This document shows, in pieces, positions 8,233 to 17,419 of a stretch of 58,496 nt of DNA. The stretch's first letter is position 1; each line of letters begins with the position of its first letter. The stretch comes from an uncultured Fidelibacterota bacterium (lineage in GTDB: Bacteria; Fidelibacterota; Marinisomatia; Marinisomatales; TCS55). The notes beneath the pieces were generated by a model. The model was not told where the DNA came from. It did not search any database and saw only the letters and a program-made list of their open reading frames with translations. The translations under genes and the position numbers were made by a program. Where the stretch lies: positions 1 to 58,496 of the forward strand of contig CAJXWT010000004.1 in NCBI GenBank assembly GCA_913062595.1, read 5' to 3'.

Positions 8233-9918
8233 ATGTCTTATCAGGTTCTATCTTTAAAATATCGCCCGCAGTCTTTTTATGATGTGGTTGGCCAGACCCA
8301 CGTAACAGAAACACTGGTTAACGCATTTAAAAAAGAACGGATTGCCCAGGGATATATATTCACCGGGCAGCGTGGAGTGGGGAAAACAACCACTGCGCGT
8401 ATTTTGGCCAAGGGGTTGAATTGCTCGGCTTCCAAGAATGGCCAGCCCTGTAATGACTGTACTGTATGTAATGAAATAACCGAAAGTAGAAATCTGGATG
8501 TTCTGGAGATTGATGGCGCGTCTAACCGCGGGATTGAAGAAATTCGCAATCTGCGAGAATTGATCAAGTTTACACCCATGAACGCTCCCTACAAGATTTT
8601 TATTATCGATGAAGTACACATGCTCACAAATCCTGCATTTAATGCATTGTTACGCACCCTGGAAGAACCGCCGGCCCATGGGAAATTCATCATGTGTACC
8701 ACAGATATTCATAAAGTACCGGCTACGATTATTTCCCGCTGTCAGCGATTCGATTTCAACCGCCTTACCATTGAAGTAATTAGAGATACAATAAACAATA
8801 TTCTCGCCAAAGAAGAAATACAGGCGGACGGAGCATCTGTAGATGCTATAGCAAGAAAATCGGAAGGCAGCATGCGCGATGCATTAAGTATTCTTGACCA
8901 GGTCATCGCCTTCTCCAGTGAACAGATTGTTTTTGAAGAAGTGGAAAAAGTACTGGGGCTTATTCCTCATGATGTCTACTTCGGCTTTACGGACGCCATG
9001 AAAGATCGAGATAATGCAGGTTTGCTTACTACACTCGCCCAAATTCGCAACCAGGGACTCCCTGTGGAGGATGTAGTAACCGGATTAAATAAACATGTGC
9101 GTAATCTGATGTTTGCCACCATCAATGACGGATTAAAAGCGGTGGAAATGAATGATGATTTAAAGCAGCAATATATTGCTGCAGCAGCATCCTGGGAGGT
9201 GCGGGATTTATTGCGGATAGCTCAAGTAATAACAGATGTTGAGACACGCATTAAGCGGGCCAGCCAACCTTACATTATGCTGGAAATGATGGGCTTGAAA
9301 CTATTGGAAATGGACGAATCAGTATCTATCGAACAACTATTAAAGAACTCATCGCAGCAATTCGGCAGTTCTGCGCAAACAGCCCCTCCGCAGAAAAATA
9401 AAATAAAAACTAACAAAACAGACACGCGTACAGATACTCAAAGTGTTAAGGCGGGTAAACAAGATAACACTATTGGACCAATTGCAAACCAAGACGAAAT
9501 CAACGAACCAAAAAAAGACTATAAAACAAAAAATAAGGCTGGAATTAGTATTGAAGAATTAAAAGGTAAATGGCCAGAAATTATCACCAGTGTAACGAAT
9601 CTACGTACTTCAATCGGGATGGTGCTGGAACATTGTGTACCCCTGGAATTTGTTGGAAAAAAGGTGCAGGTTGGAATGGTGGACCAGCCACGGTTTAATC
9701 TGGATCTGCTCAAGAATAATAAGGAAATCATCGAAGATGTGGCTGCCAACCACGTGAAGCAGAAGATAAAAATAAAATTTTTTACTGTCGAAAAAGATAG
9801 TCAGCTTGCGGAAGAATTATTAAAGAATGTTGTTCCCAAAAACCAGGTGGCAAGTACAAAAACCGATCCGGTGGTGGATCGGGTCCTAGAGTTGTTTGAT
9901 GGTGAAATACTCCGTTAA
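8233..9918 (+). CDS. dnaX: DNA polymerase III subunits gamma and tau
   Basis: 561 residues from the ATG at 8233 (MSYQVLSLKYRPQSF, the normal DnaX start). It is the clamp-loader ATPase of DNA polymerase III. Walker A GQRGVGKT is at residues 45-52, the zinc site is C64/C73/C76/C79, and the DEVHML Walker B and the SRC sensor motif follow. Beyond about residue 370 a low-complexity linker leads to a C-terminal tau-like domain. A canonical dnaX-ybaB-recR order follows. No clear frameshift signal for making gamma was identified. The region between SRP RNA and this gene holds no obvious promoter. Confidence 0.95.
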   Translation: MSYQVLSLKYRPQSFYDVVGQTHVTETLVNAFKKERIAQGYIFTGQRGVGKTTTARILAKGLNCSASKNGQPCNDCTVCNEITESRNLDVLEIDGASNRGIEEIRNLRELIKFTPMNAPYKIFIIDEVHMLTNPAFNALLRTLEEPPAHGKFIMCTTDIHKVPATIISRCQRFDFNRLTIEVIRDTINNILAKEEIQADGASVDAIARKSEGSMRDALSILDQVIAFSSEQIVFEEVEKVLGLIPHDVYFGFTDAMKDRDNAGLLTTLAQIRNQGLPVEDVVTGLNKHVRNLMFATINDGLKAVEMNDDLKQQYIAAAASWEVRDLLRIAQVITDVETRIKRASQPYIMLEMMGLKLLEMDESVSIEQLLKNSSQQFGSSAQTAPPQKNKIKTNKTDTRTDTQSVKAGKQDNTIGPIANQDEINEPKKDYKTKNKAGISIEELKGKWPEIITSVTNLRTSIGMVLEHCVPLEFVGKKVQVGMVDQPRFNLDLLKNNKEIIEDVAANHVKQKIKIKFFTVEKDSQLAEELLKNVVPKNQVASTKTDPVVDRVLELFDGEILR

Positions 9919-9954
9919 AATCGTTGTTAGGATATTATACTATGATTAAAAAAA

Positions 9955-10104
9955 ATGAGTCAGATGATGAAACAGACCCAGCAAATGCAGAATAAAATGA
10001 GTGCAGTGAATCAGGTCATAAATAAATTGCAGGATGAAGCACAAAACCGCATGAATGCAGTTACAGGTAATATACTGGGCAATATTAAGGTACCGGGGTT
10101 ATGA
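9955..10104 (+). CDS. ybaB: internally deleted YbaB/EbfC nucleoid-associated protein
   Basis: 49 residues in the standard ybaB position between dnaX and recR. The N-terminal helix MSQMMKQTQQMQNKM and the C-terminal end QNRMNAVTGNILGNIKVPGL match the two ends of normal YbaB proteins (about 105 residues). The whole middle, which forms the beta sheet and dimer core, is absent. Only 183 bases separate dnaX and recR, so a full-length copy cannot fit. The stop overlaps recR (ATGA). It is either a reduced DNA-binding helical peptide, a decaying gene kept for coupling, or a misassembly. Confidence 0.6.
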   Translation: MSQMMKQTQQMQNKMSAVNQVINKLQDEAQNRMNAVTGNILGNIKVPGL

Positions 10105-10697
10105 TGAATTCTTTTCCTGACAGCATTATCCGTTTGATCGATAGATTTTCACGTTTTCCCGGGATAGGTAAAAAGACTGCCCAGCGTATGGCGTTCCACG
10201 TTCTGAAAGATTCTAAAGAAAACGCCCAATCACTGGCTGATGCGGTCCAGGATGTAAAGTCAAATATATCAACCTGTTCGGTTTGCGGTGGTATAACGGA
10301 GGATGATCCTTGTATTATTTGTAACAATCCAAAACGGAATAACAGTTTAATCTGTGTAGTAGAAGTACCGTCGGATATTTATGCTTTCGAACGGACAAGT
10401 GGATTCAATGGTATCTACCATGTACTGGGTGGAGTACTTTCTCCACTGGATGGAATTGGACCAGATGATTTGAACATTGATTCATTGGTGGCCCGGATTA
10501 AACCTGATGATGAGATAGTATTGGCACTCAATCCAAGTATTGAAGGGGATACGACCTGTCTATATATCAGTAAGTTATTAAGTAAGAAAAATATTAAAGT
10601 ATCGCGGCTGGCCCGTGGGCTACCGGTGGGCAGCGAGTTGGAATACACCGATGATGCTACCTTGATGAGAGCAATGGAAGGAAGAACAATTATATGA
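10101..10697 (+). CDS. recR: recombination mediator RecR
   Basis: 198 residues, the usual length. It works with RecO and RecF to load RecA at gaps. A helix-hairpin-helix (FSRFPGIGKKTAQRM, residues 16-30), a zinc site C59/C62/C71/C74 and a Toprim domain beginning ICVVEVPSD near residue 84 are all present. The start overlaps the stop of the shortened ybaB; the ATG at 10104 is an alternative. Its own stop overlaps pgsA by four bases. Confidence 0.95.
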   Translation: MMNSFPDSIIRLIDRFSRFPGIGKKTAQRMAFHVLKDSKENAQSLADAVQDVKSNISTCSVCGGITEDDPCIICNNPKRNNSLICVVEVPSDIYAFERTSGFNGIYHVLGGVLSPLDGIGPDDLNIDSLVARIKPDDEIVLALNPSIEGDTTCLYISKLLSKKNIKVSRLARGLPVGSELEYTDDATLMRAMEGRTII

Positions 10698-11275
10698 ATC
10701 TACCAAACATACTAACAGTTGGGCGGATCTTTATGACGCCTTTTTTCATTATTTTTCTATTTTACGACCATCCTTACGCAAAAACCTGGGCGCTTTGCAT
10801 CTTTGTGATCGCCATGTTAACAGATATTTACGATGGTTATTACGCTAGAAAACATAACCTGGTTACCGATTATGGTCGGTTTTTGGACCCCTTAGCGGAT
10901 AAAGTAATGATACTATCGGCACTGATATCATTTGCTGTGATGAATGTGATTCCTTTCTGGATGGTGGCCCTAATTGTTTTCAGGGACATATTTGTTACCG
11001 GTCTGCGTACGGTAATGTCATCGAAAAATATGGTGATGGTCACAAGTAAAATAGCAAAACGGAAAACATTGACCCAGGTACTGATCATAATTTTTATCCT
11101 GCTCAACCTTGGATCAGCATCATTACCTATTTCATGGATCGGTGATTTCATTCAATTCTCTAGACAACACCAACTCATTTATTACCTGACCCTATCAGTA
11201 ACTATATTTACCATTTTTACCGGTTTTACATACCTGTACACAAACCGGGCTGTCATTCGGCAGTTTATTTCCTGA
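10694..11275 (+). CDS. pgsA: CDP-diacylglycerol--glycerol-3-phosphate phosphatidyltransferase
   Basis: 193 residues with several membrane helices. It makes phosphatidylglycerophosphate at the inner membrane. The CDP-alcohol phosphotransferase signature is complete: D47-G48, A51-R52, G61, D65 and D69 (DGYYAR...GRFLDPLAD). It overlaps recR and is followed by pgpA, the next enzyme of the same pathway, which strongly supports the call. Confidence 0.93.
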   Translation: MNLPNILTVGRIFMTPFFIIFLFYDHPYAKTWALCIFVIAMLTDIYDGYYARKHNLVTDYGRFLDPLADKVMILSALISFAVMNVIPFWMVALIVFRDIFVTGLRTVMSSKNMVMVTSKIAKRKTLTQVLIIIFILLNLGSASLPISWIGDFIQFSRQHQLIYYLTLSVTIFTIFTGFTYLYTNRAVIRQFIS

Positions 11276-11284
11276 GTATAACTG

Positions 11285-11743
11285 TTGCTGCGCGTAGAAT
11301 TATCGGAATGGTTGGCCACATGTTTTAAGATTGGCCATTTGCCTATCGCACCAGGTACCTGGGGGAGTCTGGCGGCGGTTATTGGCTGGTGGCTGTGGTT
11401 ACAATATCTTGATCCATTAGTTTTTATTGTTCTAATAATTACGATATTTATAATTGGTGTATTTGCGACAAATATTATTATTGACCATACCGGTGAAAAG
11501 GACCCCTCCAGGATTGTAATTGACGAAGTGGCAGGACAGTGGTTAGGATTGCTGGTGTTGCCAGATGGTGCGCTATATATCGCTGCGGCATTTATTTCGT
11601 TCCGTTTACTGGATATTATAAAACCCTGGCCGATTCGACAGCTGGAAAAGTTTCCCAAAGGGTGGGGCGTCATGCTGGATGACATGCTGGCGGGGATATT
11701 GACACTGGGTTTGATTCAGGGCTACAGCAGGTTGGTAGTATGA
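11285..11743 (+). CDS. pgpA: phosphatidylglycerophosphatase A
   Basis: 152 residues. It removes phosphate from phosphatidylglycerophosphate to give phosphatidylglycerol, completing the step begun by pgsA. The family motifs GHLPIAPGTWGSL (near residue 19) and DPSRIVIDEVAGQW (near 74) are visible, with four hydrophobic segments. The start is TTG at 11285 or CTG at 11282; no ATG is available. Its stop overlaps the cinA ATG. Confidence 0.9.
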   Translation: MLRVELSEWLATCFKIGHLPIAPGTWGSLAAVIGWWLWLQYLDPLVFIVLIITIFIIGVFATNIIIDHTGEKDPSRIVIDEVAGQWLGLLVLPDGALYIAAAFISFRLLDIIKPWPIRQLEKFPKGWGVMLDDMLAGILTLGLIQGYSRLVV

Positions 11744-12957
11744 ATGTTGGTCTAATCACGATCGGAAATGAACTGCTATCTGGTTTCACAACAGATACAA
11801 ATAGCGCCTGGATCGGTCAATCTATCCTGGAAGTAGGTGCGGAAATTACCTGGCATGTGACCATTGGAGATCAAGCCAATAAGATTACCGCCGTATTGGA
11901 TCAAATTCCTGAAGATATAAAGGTTGTTTTAGTGACCGGTGGTCTAGGTCCGACCCATGATGATATTACCCAAAAAACGCTGTTTGAGTATTTTGGTGTA
12001 CAGCCTGTGTTTGATGAAAACTATTGGAATATTCTGAATGCGCGTATGGTAAAACGAGTCAGAGTTATGCCCGTAATCAATAAGAATCAAGCTATCAGGC
12101 CGGATAAGGGTAGTGTGATTCCAAATAATTCGGGTTCTGCCAGGGGGTTGCACCTGAATAATGATAGAATGGATGTGTTTGCTATGCCGGGTGTGCCCCG
12201 TGAAATGAAAGATATGATGTCAAGCACAATCATACCATGGATCCATGATAAAACGAAAAGCAAGATTTATGTGAGAACACTCAGAACTACCGGGGCCATG
12301 GAATCCGTTTTAGCTGAAAAAATGGCTGATGTAACGGAAGATACCAGGCCAGTAACCGTTGCATTCCTGCCCCAGTTCACAGGAGTGGATATACGGTTGA
12401 TGTGCCCCGAAAAGAACCCATTAATAGAAATTGAAGGAAAGATAAGGGACAAGGTAGATAAATATATATATGCAACCGGTACTGTAGATCTGGAAGAAAT
12501 TGTTGGTGATATGCTTAGTGAACGCGGATATACGGTAGCTACCGCTGAATCATGTACCGGTGGGCTCATCGGGCATCGCTTAACAAATGTACCTGGCAGC
12601 TCAACTTATTTTCTTGGTGGTGTTATTTCTTACAGCAATGATATGAAAATGAAAACACTTGGCGTCCAGGAAAACACGTTGCAGGAATTTGGCGCAGTCA
12701 GTAAACAGACGGCTACTGAAATGGCTCATGGTGCTCGAGATTTCTTTGGATCAGATCTGGCAATAGCAGTGACAGGGATAGCTGGACCGGGTGGATGTAC
12801 GGCGGAAAAACCAGTAGGTCTCGTGTATATTACATTGGTTCACAATGACACAGTGTGGGCCAAGAAATTCAAATTTTTCACTGATCGAAAACTGAACAAT
12901 CGACTGAGCAGTCAAGTGGCTCTCAACATGGTGAGGATACATTTGCTGAATGGCTGA
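11740..12957 (+). CDS. cinA: CinA family protein (nicotinamide mononucleotide deamidase-type)
   Basis: 405 residues, full length. The N-terminal molybdopterin-binding-like domain shows GNELLSG and VLVTGGLGPTHDDIT. The C-terminal CinA domain (ATAESCTGGLIGHRLTNVPG near residue 268) is the NMN deamidase module that salvages pyridine nucleotides. It overlaps both neighbours by a few bases, upstream of thpR and recA, a context where cinA is often found. Confidence 0.93.
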   Translation: MNVGLITIGNELLSGFTTDTNSAWIGQSILEVGAEITWHVTIGDQANKITAVLDQIPEDIKVVLVTGGLGPTHDDITQKTLFEYFGVQPVFDENYWNILNARMVKRVRVMPVINKNQAIRPDKGSVIPNNSGSARGLHLNNDRMDVFAMPGVPREMKDMMSSTIIPWIHDKTKSKIYVRTLRTTGAMESVLAEKMADVTEDTRPVTVAFLPQFTGVDIRLMCPEKNPLIEIEGKIRDKVDKYIYATGTVDLEEIVGDMLSERGYTVATAESCTGGLIGHRLTNVPGSSTYFLGGVISYSNDMKMKTLGVQENTLQEFGAVSKQTATEMAHGARDFFGSDLAIAVTGIAGPGGCTAEKPVGLVYITLVHNDTVWAKKFKFFTDRKLNNRLSSQVALNMVRIHLLNG

Positions 12958-13528
12958 GTCATTACTGCGTACATTTATATCAGTATCGCTACCAAAAGAA
13001 ATTGTGAATATTAAAAAAATGCTGCAATCGACGATAGATTCAAAAGGTGCTGAAATTAAATGGGTAAGGGATGGCAACATGCATCTTAGCCTGAAATTTA
13101 TCGGTCATACTCCTGAGGCATCAGTTGATGATCTTAATACAACTTTAAAGAGCATTACTGAAGAATTTTCGACCATATCCCTATCATTAGTTGGATCAGG
13201 GTGTTTTCCAAGACCGGAGCGGGCCCGGACACTTTGGGTAGGGATCGCCGGTGAATTAGATAAACTAGATGATTTTGTTGTCGCTATTAATGCACATCTG
13301 GCTCCGTTGGGTTTTCCAATACAAGAACGCAAGTTTATACCTCATGTTACACTAGCCAGGATAAAATATCCGCAAAAACATACACCAGACGTAACTCAAT
13401 TTCTGAACACAACATTTGCGGAATTACCGATGAAAATTTCCAGAATTAATTTAATGAGCAGTCAACTCTTTTCTAAAGGAGCAGTATATACTATTTTAGG
13501 TACCCATTTTTTAGTTTCAAAAGCATAA
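12950..13528 (+). CDS. thpR: RNA 2',3'-cyclic phosphodiesterase
   Basis: 192 residues of the 2H phosphoesterase family. The two catalytic H-x-S/T motifs are H45-L-S and H132-V-T. It hydrolyses 2',3'-cyclic phosphate ends in RNA; older annotation calls it 2'-5' RNA ligase LigT. The gene overlaps cinA and ends 12 bases before recA. Confidence 0.9.
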   Translation: MAESLLRTFISVSLPKEIVNIKKMLQSTIDSKGAEIKWVRDGNMHLSLKFIGHTPEASVDDLNTTLKSITEEFSTISLSLVGSGCFPRPERARTLWVGIAGELDKLDDFVVAINAHLAPLGFPIQERKFIPHVTLARIKYPQKHTPDVTQFLNTTFAELPMKISRINLMSSQLFSKGAVYTILGTHFLVSKA

Positions 13529-13540
13529 AAGGAGTGATGA

Positions 13541-14560
13541 ATGGCAGCAACATCTAAAAAAGCAAAAGCGTTGGATCTAGCAATTACACAGATTGATCGT
13601 CAGTTTGGTAAAGGTTCCATAATGCGTCTAGGCAGTGATAGACCGAATATTAGTGATAATGTAATATCCACTGGCTGCTTATCTCTAGATGTGGCCCTGG
13701 GTGTAGGTGGTGTCCCTCGCGGTAGAATAGTAGAGATATATGGTCCTGAAGCAGGCGGTAAAACAACCTTGGCTTTGCATATAGTTGCAGAAGCACAAAA
13801 AAATAGTGGGTATGCCGCATTTGTGGATGTAGAACATTCCTTGGATCCAGAATATGCAAAAGCATTAGGAGTGAACACCGAGGATTTACTGGTATCCCAG
13901 CCAGATACTGGGGAACAAGCCTTAGAAATTACGGAAACATTGGTTCGCAGCGGCGCATTGGATGTGATTGTATTGGATTCAGTGGCTGCACTTGTACCAA
14001 AGGCAGAATTAGATGGAGACATGGGAGATTCTCACATGGGATTGCAAGCCAGGCTGATGTCTCAGGCACTGCGAAAGTTAACAGGAACGGTTAGCAGGTC
14101 GAATACATGTGTATTATTTATTAACCAGATCCGTGAAAAGATAGGTATTATGTTTGGAAACCCGGAAACGACTCCTGGTGGTCGTGCGCTCAAATTTTAT
14201 TCCAGCCAAAGATTAGAAATTCGCAGGATAACTACTATTAAATATGGTACAGATCCTGTTGGTAATAGAGTGCGGGTAAAAGTTGTAAAAAATAAAGTTG
14301 CACCGCCATTTAAGATGGCTGAATTCGATATTATGTATGGTAAGGGGATCTCCTACATTGGAGATGTGCTTGATCTGGCCGTAACAGGAGATATTGTCCA
14401 GAAAATGGGGGCCTGGTATTCTTATAAGGACGAAAAGATTGGACAGGGTAGGGAAAATACGAAAGATTTTTTAGAAGAAAATCATGATCTATTATCTGAT
14501 ATAGTTAAACAGGTAAAAGGCTTCATGGGGATCAGCTTTGCGGAGGATGGCAAAGCGTAA
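13541..14560 (+). CDS. recA: recombinase RecA
   Basis: 339 residues, typical length. Walker [10 protein letters not shown] at 68-76, the [13 protein letters not shown] Walker B region and the acidic C-terminal end are all intact. AGGAGTGATGA upstream gives a good ribosome binding site. No SOS box was recognised in the short space before it. An intrinsic terminator lies 67 bases after its stop, inside recX. Confidence 0.97.
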   Translation: MAATSKKAKALDLAITQIDRQFGKGSIMRLGSDRPNISDNVISTGCLSLDVALGVGGVPRGRIVEIYGPEAGGKTTLALHIVAEAQKNSGYAAFVDVEHSLDPEYAKALGVNTEDLLVSQPDTGEQALEITETLVRSGALDVIVLDSVAALVPKAELDGDMGDSHMGLQARLMSQALRKLTGTVSRSNTCVLFINQIREKIGIMFGNPETTPGGRALKFYSSQRLEIRRITTIKYGTDPVGNRVRVKVVKNKVAPPFKMAEFDIMYGKGISYIGDVLDLAVTGDIVQKMGAWYSYKDEKIGQGRENTKDFLEENHDLLSDIVKQVKGFMGISFAEDGKA

Positions 14561-15182
14561 GATCATAGATATCCAGGTACAAAAGCGCAGGAAAAACCGG
14601 CGCAGTATTTTTCTTGATGATGGCAGCGTCTTCGGTATTTCCGAAGACGTTTTTTTTTCTATACCAGTCCATATTAGCGATACATTAACTGATCAGCAAT
14701 TGGATGAAATTTTAGGTGCTGATTCCCAACAAAAAATACTGGATGTTGCATTAAATCTGCTAAGCTATAGAATGCGCAGTAAAGCGGAATTGATGCGCCG
14801 TTTGAAAAGAAAGAATTTTAATGAGGATGGTATCTATGCTGTCATGGAAAAACTCGAAAAAAAAGGGTATGTCAATGATCAGAAATTTGCCCATGTTTTT
14901 GCTCGCGAGAAGGTTCGGCGAAAACTCATTGGTCCGGTGGCCCTAAGATCAGAATTCAGTGTTCATAGTCTGGATCCAGATATCTTAGAGCATACACTGA
15001 AAAAAACTTATGATGAGTTTCCTGAGCATACTTTAATGGAACAGCTTTTAGCAAAACGAAAGGTTCCTACGAATGAGCCTCTTGACCTAAAGGGAAAAAA
15101 GAAAATTGTGAATACCTTGAGAAATAAGGGATTTTCATGGGATCGGATACAGGAAACACTCGTTAAGCGCGGTAATATCTGA
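14547..15182 (+). CDS. recX: RecA regulator RecX
   Basis: 211 residues from the ATG at 14547; a TTG at 14538 is an alternative start, since GGAGG directly touches the ATG. RecX binds RecA filaments and limits their activity. The three-helix repeats are visible ([15 protein letters not shown] and [18 protein letters not shown]). It overlaps the end of recA by 14 bases. A strong intrinsic terminator is embedded in codons 27-38, so most recA transcripts should stop before the rest of recX. Confidence 0.9.
   Translation: MAKRKIIDIQVQKRRKNRRSIFLDDGSVFGISEDVFFSIPVHISDTLTDQQLDEILGADSQQKILDVALNLLSYRMRSKAELMRRLKRKNFNEDGIYAVMEKLEKKGYVNDQKFAHVFAREKVRRKLIGPVALRSEFSVHSLDPDILEHTLKKTYDEFPEHTLMEQLLAKRKVPTNEPLDLKGKKKIVNTLRNKGFSWDRIQETLVKRGNI
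14627..14658 (+). terminator. intrinsic terminator inside recX
   Basis: A perfect 9-bp stem, CGTCTTCGG (14627-14635) with CCGAAGACG (14641-14649), closes a five-base TATTT loop and is followed at once by nine T. This has every feature of a Rho-independent terminator, yet it lies in the recX reading frame, 67 bases downstream of the recA stop. Confidence 0.85.
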
Positions 15183-15245
15183 TTGCGGAACCTGATAGCG
15201 TATAAATTAATGAGCTATTGATTTATTATTTCCAATAAACCTGAA

Positions 15246-16937
15246 ATGCTAATAGAAGAAGTGATTGCTATTTTGGGCCGAAGGCCCAATACTGATGAGC
15301 TAAAATTCATCAAGTCAGTCATGGCCTCAAAACAGATTCAATATCCATATCCAGCGCTAAACAGTTTTATTACAGGAAATGAACAAGGTAGTGCTAAAAA
15401 TGGTCGATTAATTATTGGTCTGGAAGGGAAAAATAATATTATCAGGACCAAGGCCAGGATGCAGTGTGCAGCGCAAGGGGGTGCAGGGCAATTAAAAATC
15501 TCTTTCCCAAATGCAAATTTCCTGGTGGGAGATAGGATAAATAGTGAACATCGTAAACCGGTGCCTGGTGACAAATTGATCTATCTTAAAGCAGCTGCTG
15601 ATGCAGAAGCAACCTTATTAAATGTGTGGAATGAGGTACCTTTAGGTGCGGTTACAGTTGTTAACCCAGGTGGGCTTGGTGCCAGTATTCTTTCGTTATG
15701 TGCGGAACAGGAATTAGGCGTTGACCTAACCTTAACGAATAAGCGGCAGCTTGGTTATTATAATAGTAGAAATATACCCGGATTCCTTTTTTCTGTGCCG
15801 ACAGCAGATTTTAAGAAAATGAATACGTGGAAAAGTAGGTGTAAGAACCTGGGCTCATTTAATGTTTCAAATAAAATCACATTTGGCTATCGTGGAAATG
15901 TGATCGGTACGCTCCCTGCTCGACTATTTCATGAACTACATGAGCGTCGATTGACAATAATTCCACAGACAACGCCCAAGAAAGAGCACTCTAACGCCAA
16001 TAAATATGTAAAAGAACCAGCAAATTTTAAACTCGTATTGAAAAAACTGGTCAAAGCACAACAGGATCTTATAACACTGAAATTCACTCCAATAAGACAA
16101 AGAATCACACCATTTACTGCTATAAATAGTTCGTTTGTTCTAGCGGCAAGTGATCATCCGTATATTAAGCCACAGGAACCACGCGTAGGCAGTATGATCA
16201 CAATTGCCAATGCGGTGCGTCATTTGGTTTGTTTAGGTATAAGACCTGTATATATGGCTGGATCATTTCATGGCGGTGATTTGACTAATGATACGGATCG
16301 ATGGTTTTTAGATGAGTTGGTGTCTGGGTCTAGAGAGGCTGCTACGGCCTTCCAATTACGGATTGTAAATGGGATGATTACCAAAAATAATTCGTTACAT
16401 CCAATTGCTGACGTGATAACTGCCGGAGTGGGCACAGTTCGCTGTACACCAGGATTTAATACACCTGGTGATTTTGTCATCATGATCGGTAGTTTGCGTG
16501 GAGAAACTGGCAGCAGCATGTATGCAGATATTTTTCACAAAATTAAACAGGTTGGGCACCCGTCAACTATCGATATTGTTATGGAATGCCGTTTACAGGA
16601 AGTCATTTTACAGGGTATTGCAGTTGGAATAATCCATTCAGCGGTTAACGTCAGTCGAGGTGGTGTAGCGGTGGCGATCGCAAATTCTCTTTTGCTTGGA
16701 ACTGATGGAATCGGTGCGCGAATACACTTATCCAGAAAGATGCGCAAAGATGAACTGTTATTTGGTGAAACCCAGGGATTGGTAGTGATAACTTTATGTG
16801 AAAACGATCTGATTGAATTTGAAAGGATCTGCATGACTACTGGTGTGCCATCGACCACTATTGGCCGCATAACTGATGACGGCAACTATATTTTTAACGA
16901 ACTGATCGACATTCCCGTTAAACAACTTTCCAAATGA
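15246..16937 (+). CDS. degenerate PurL-like (AIR synthase-related) protein
   Basis: 563 residues against about 740 in small PurL. The N-terminus ILGRRPNTDELKFIKSVM aligns with the PurL start, but the family's WSEHCSYK motif is replaced by ASKQIQYP, so the active-site His is gone. Most of the first PurM-N domain is missing. A first PurM-C-like part (VVNPGGLGASILS), a second PurM-N (IANAVRHLVCLGIRPVYM) and a second PurM-C (VNVSRGGVAVAIAN) remain. FGAM synthase makes a purine precursor; this copy probably cannot. It may be a structural or regulatory paralogue. No other purine gene is nearby. The 63 bases before it hold nothing recognisable. Confidence 0.75.
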   Translation: MLIEEVIAILGRRPNTDELKFIKSVMASKQIQYPYPALNSFITGNEQGSAKNGRLIIGLEGKNNIIRTKARMQCAAQGGAGQLKISFPNANFLVGDRINSEHRKPVPGDKLIYLKAAADAEATLLNVWNEVPLGAVTVVNPGGLGASILSLCAEQELGVDLTLTNKRQLGYYNSRNIPGFLFSVPTADFKKMNTWKSRCKNLGSFNVSNKITFGYRGNVIGTLPARLFHELHERRLTIIPQTTPKKEHSNANKYVKEPANFKLVLKKLVKAQQDLITLKFTPIRQRITPFTAINSSFVLAASDHPYIKPQEPRVGSMITIANAVRHLVCLGIRPVYMAGSFHGGDLTNDTDRWFLDELVSGSREAATAFQLRIVNGMITKNNSLHPIADVITAGVGTVRCTPGFNTPGDFVIMIGSLRGETGSSMYADIFHKIKQVGHPSTIDIVMECRLQEVILQGIAVGIIHSAVNVSRGGVAVAIANSLLLGTDGIGARIHLSRKMRKDELLFGETQGLVVITLCENDLIEFERICMTTGVPSTTIGRITDDGNYIFNELIDIPVKQLSK

Positions 16938-17419
16938 ATTATTTTCTTGAATCCATGAAATTGCGGATGGTAACATGGTGGCAAATACCAGTGATCTGTT
17001 ATTGTCGTCCACGGATCATTCATCTTGATGATGAATATTGTACATTGCGAATCCCGCTAAATTGGCGCACGCGGAATCACGTGCAATCAATGTATATTGG
17101 TGTATTCACAGTTGGTGCGGATCTTACGGGAGGGTTACTAACATTAAGCAGTATCCGTAAAAGAAAACGAAAGGTTGTATTAATATTCAAAGATTTTCAT
17201 GCAGATTTCTTTAAGAGAGCAGAGCAGGATGTTCTTTTCATTTGTCGGGATGGTACAGCAATTGATCATGCGGTCCAGCAGGCGGTGGATACAGGCGAAC
17301 GGATCAATTTACCGATCAATATCACAGCCATGCTATTCCAAGATACTGAGGACGATCCTGTGGCTAATTTCAGGTTAACCCTTTCAATGAAAGATCGAAC
17401 CAATGCCTATCAAGAATGA
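16934..17419 (+). CDS. DUF4442 hotdog-fold protein
   Basis: 161 residues of the DUF4442 group of the hotdog (thioesterase-like) superfamily. The segment MYIGVFTVGADLTGGLLT near residues 52-69 is the helix and strand that mark the fold. It overlaps the PurL-like gene (ATGA) and the next gene by 17 bases. The substrate is unknown. Confidence 0.75.
   Translation: MNYFLESMKLRMVTWWQIPVICYCRPRIIHLDDEYCTLRIPLNWRTRNHVQSMYIGVFTVGADLTGGLLTLSSIRKRKRKVVLIFKDFHADFFKRAEQDVLFICRDGTAIDHAVQQAVDTGERINLPINITAMLFQDTEDDPVANFRLTLSMKDRTNAYQE

Noticed and set aside
8045-8233. A 62-residue open frame between tRNA-Ala and dnaX
   Set aside because: It lies mostly inside the SRP RNA and its codons follow the RNA structure; no protein family matches.
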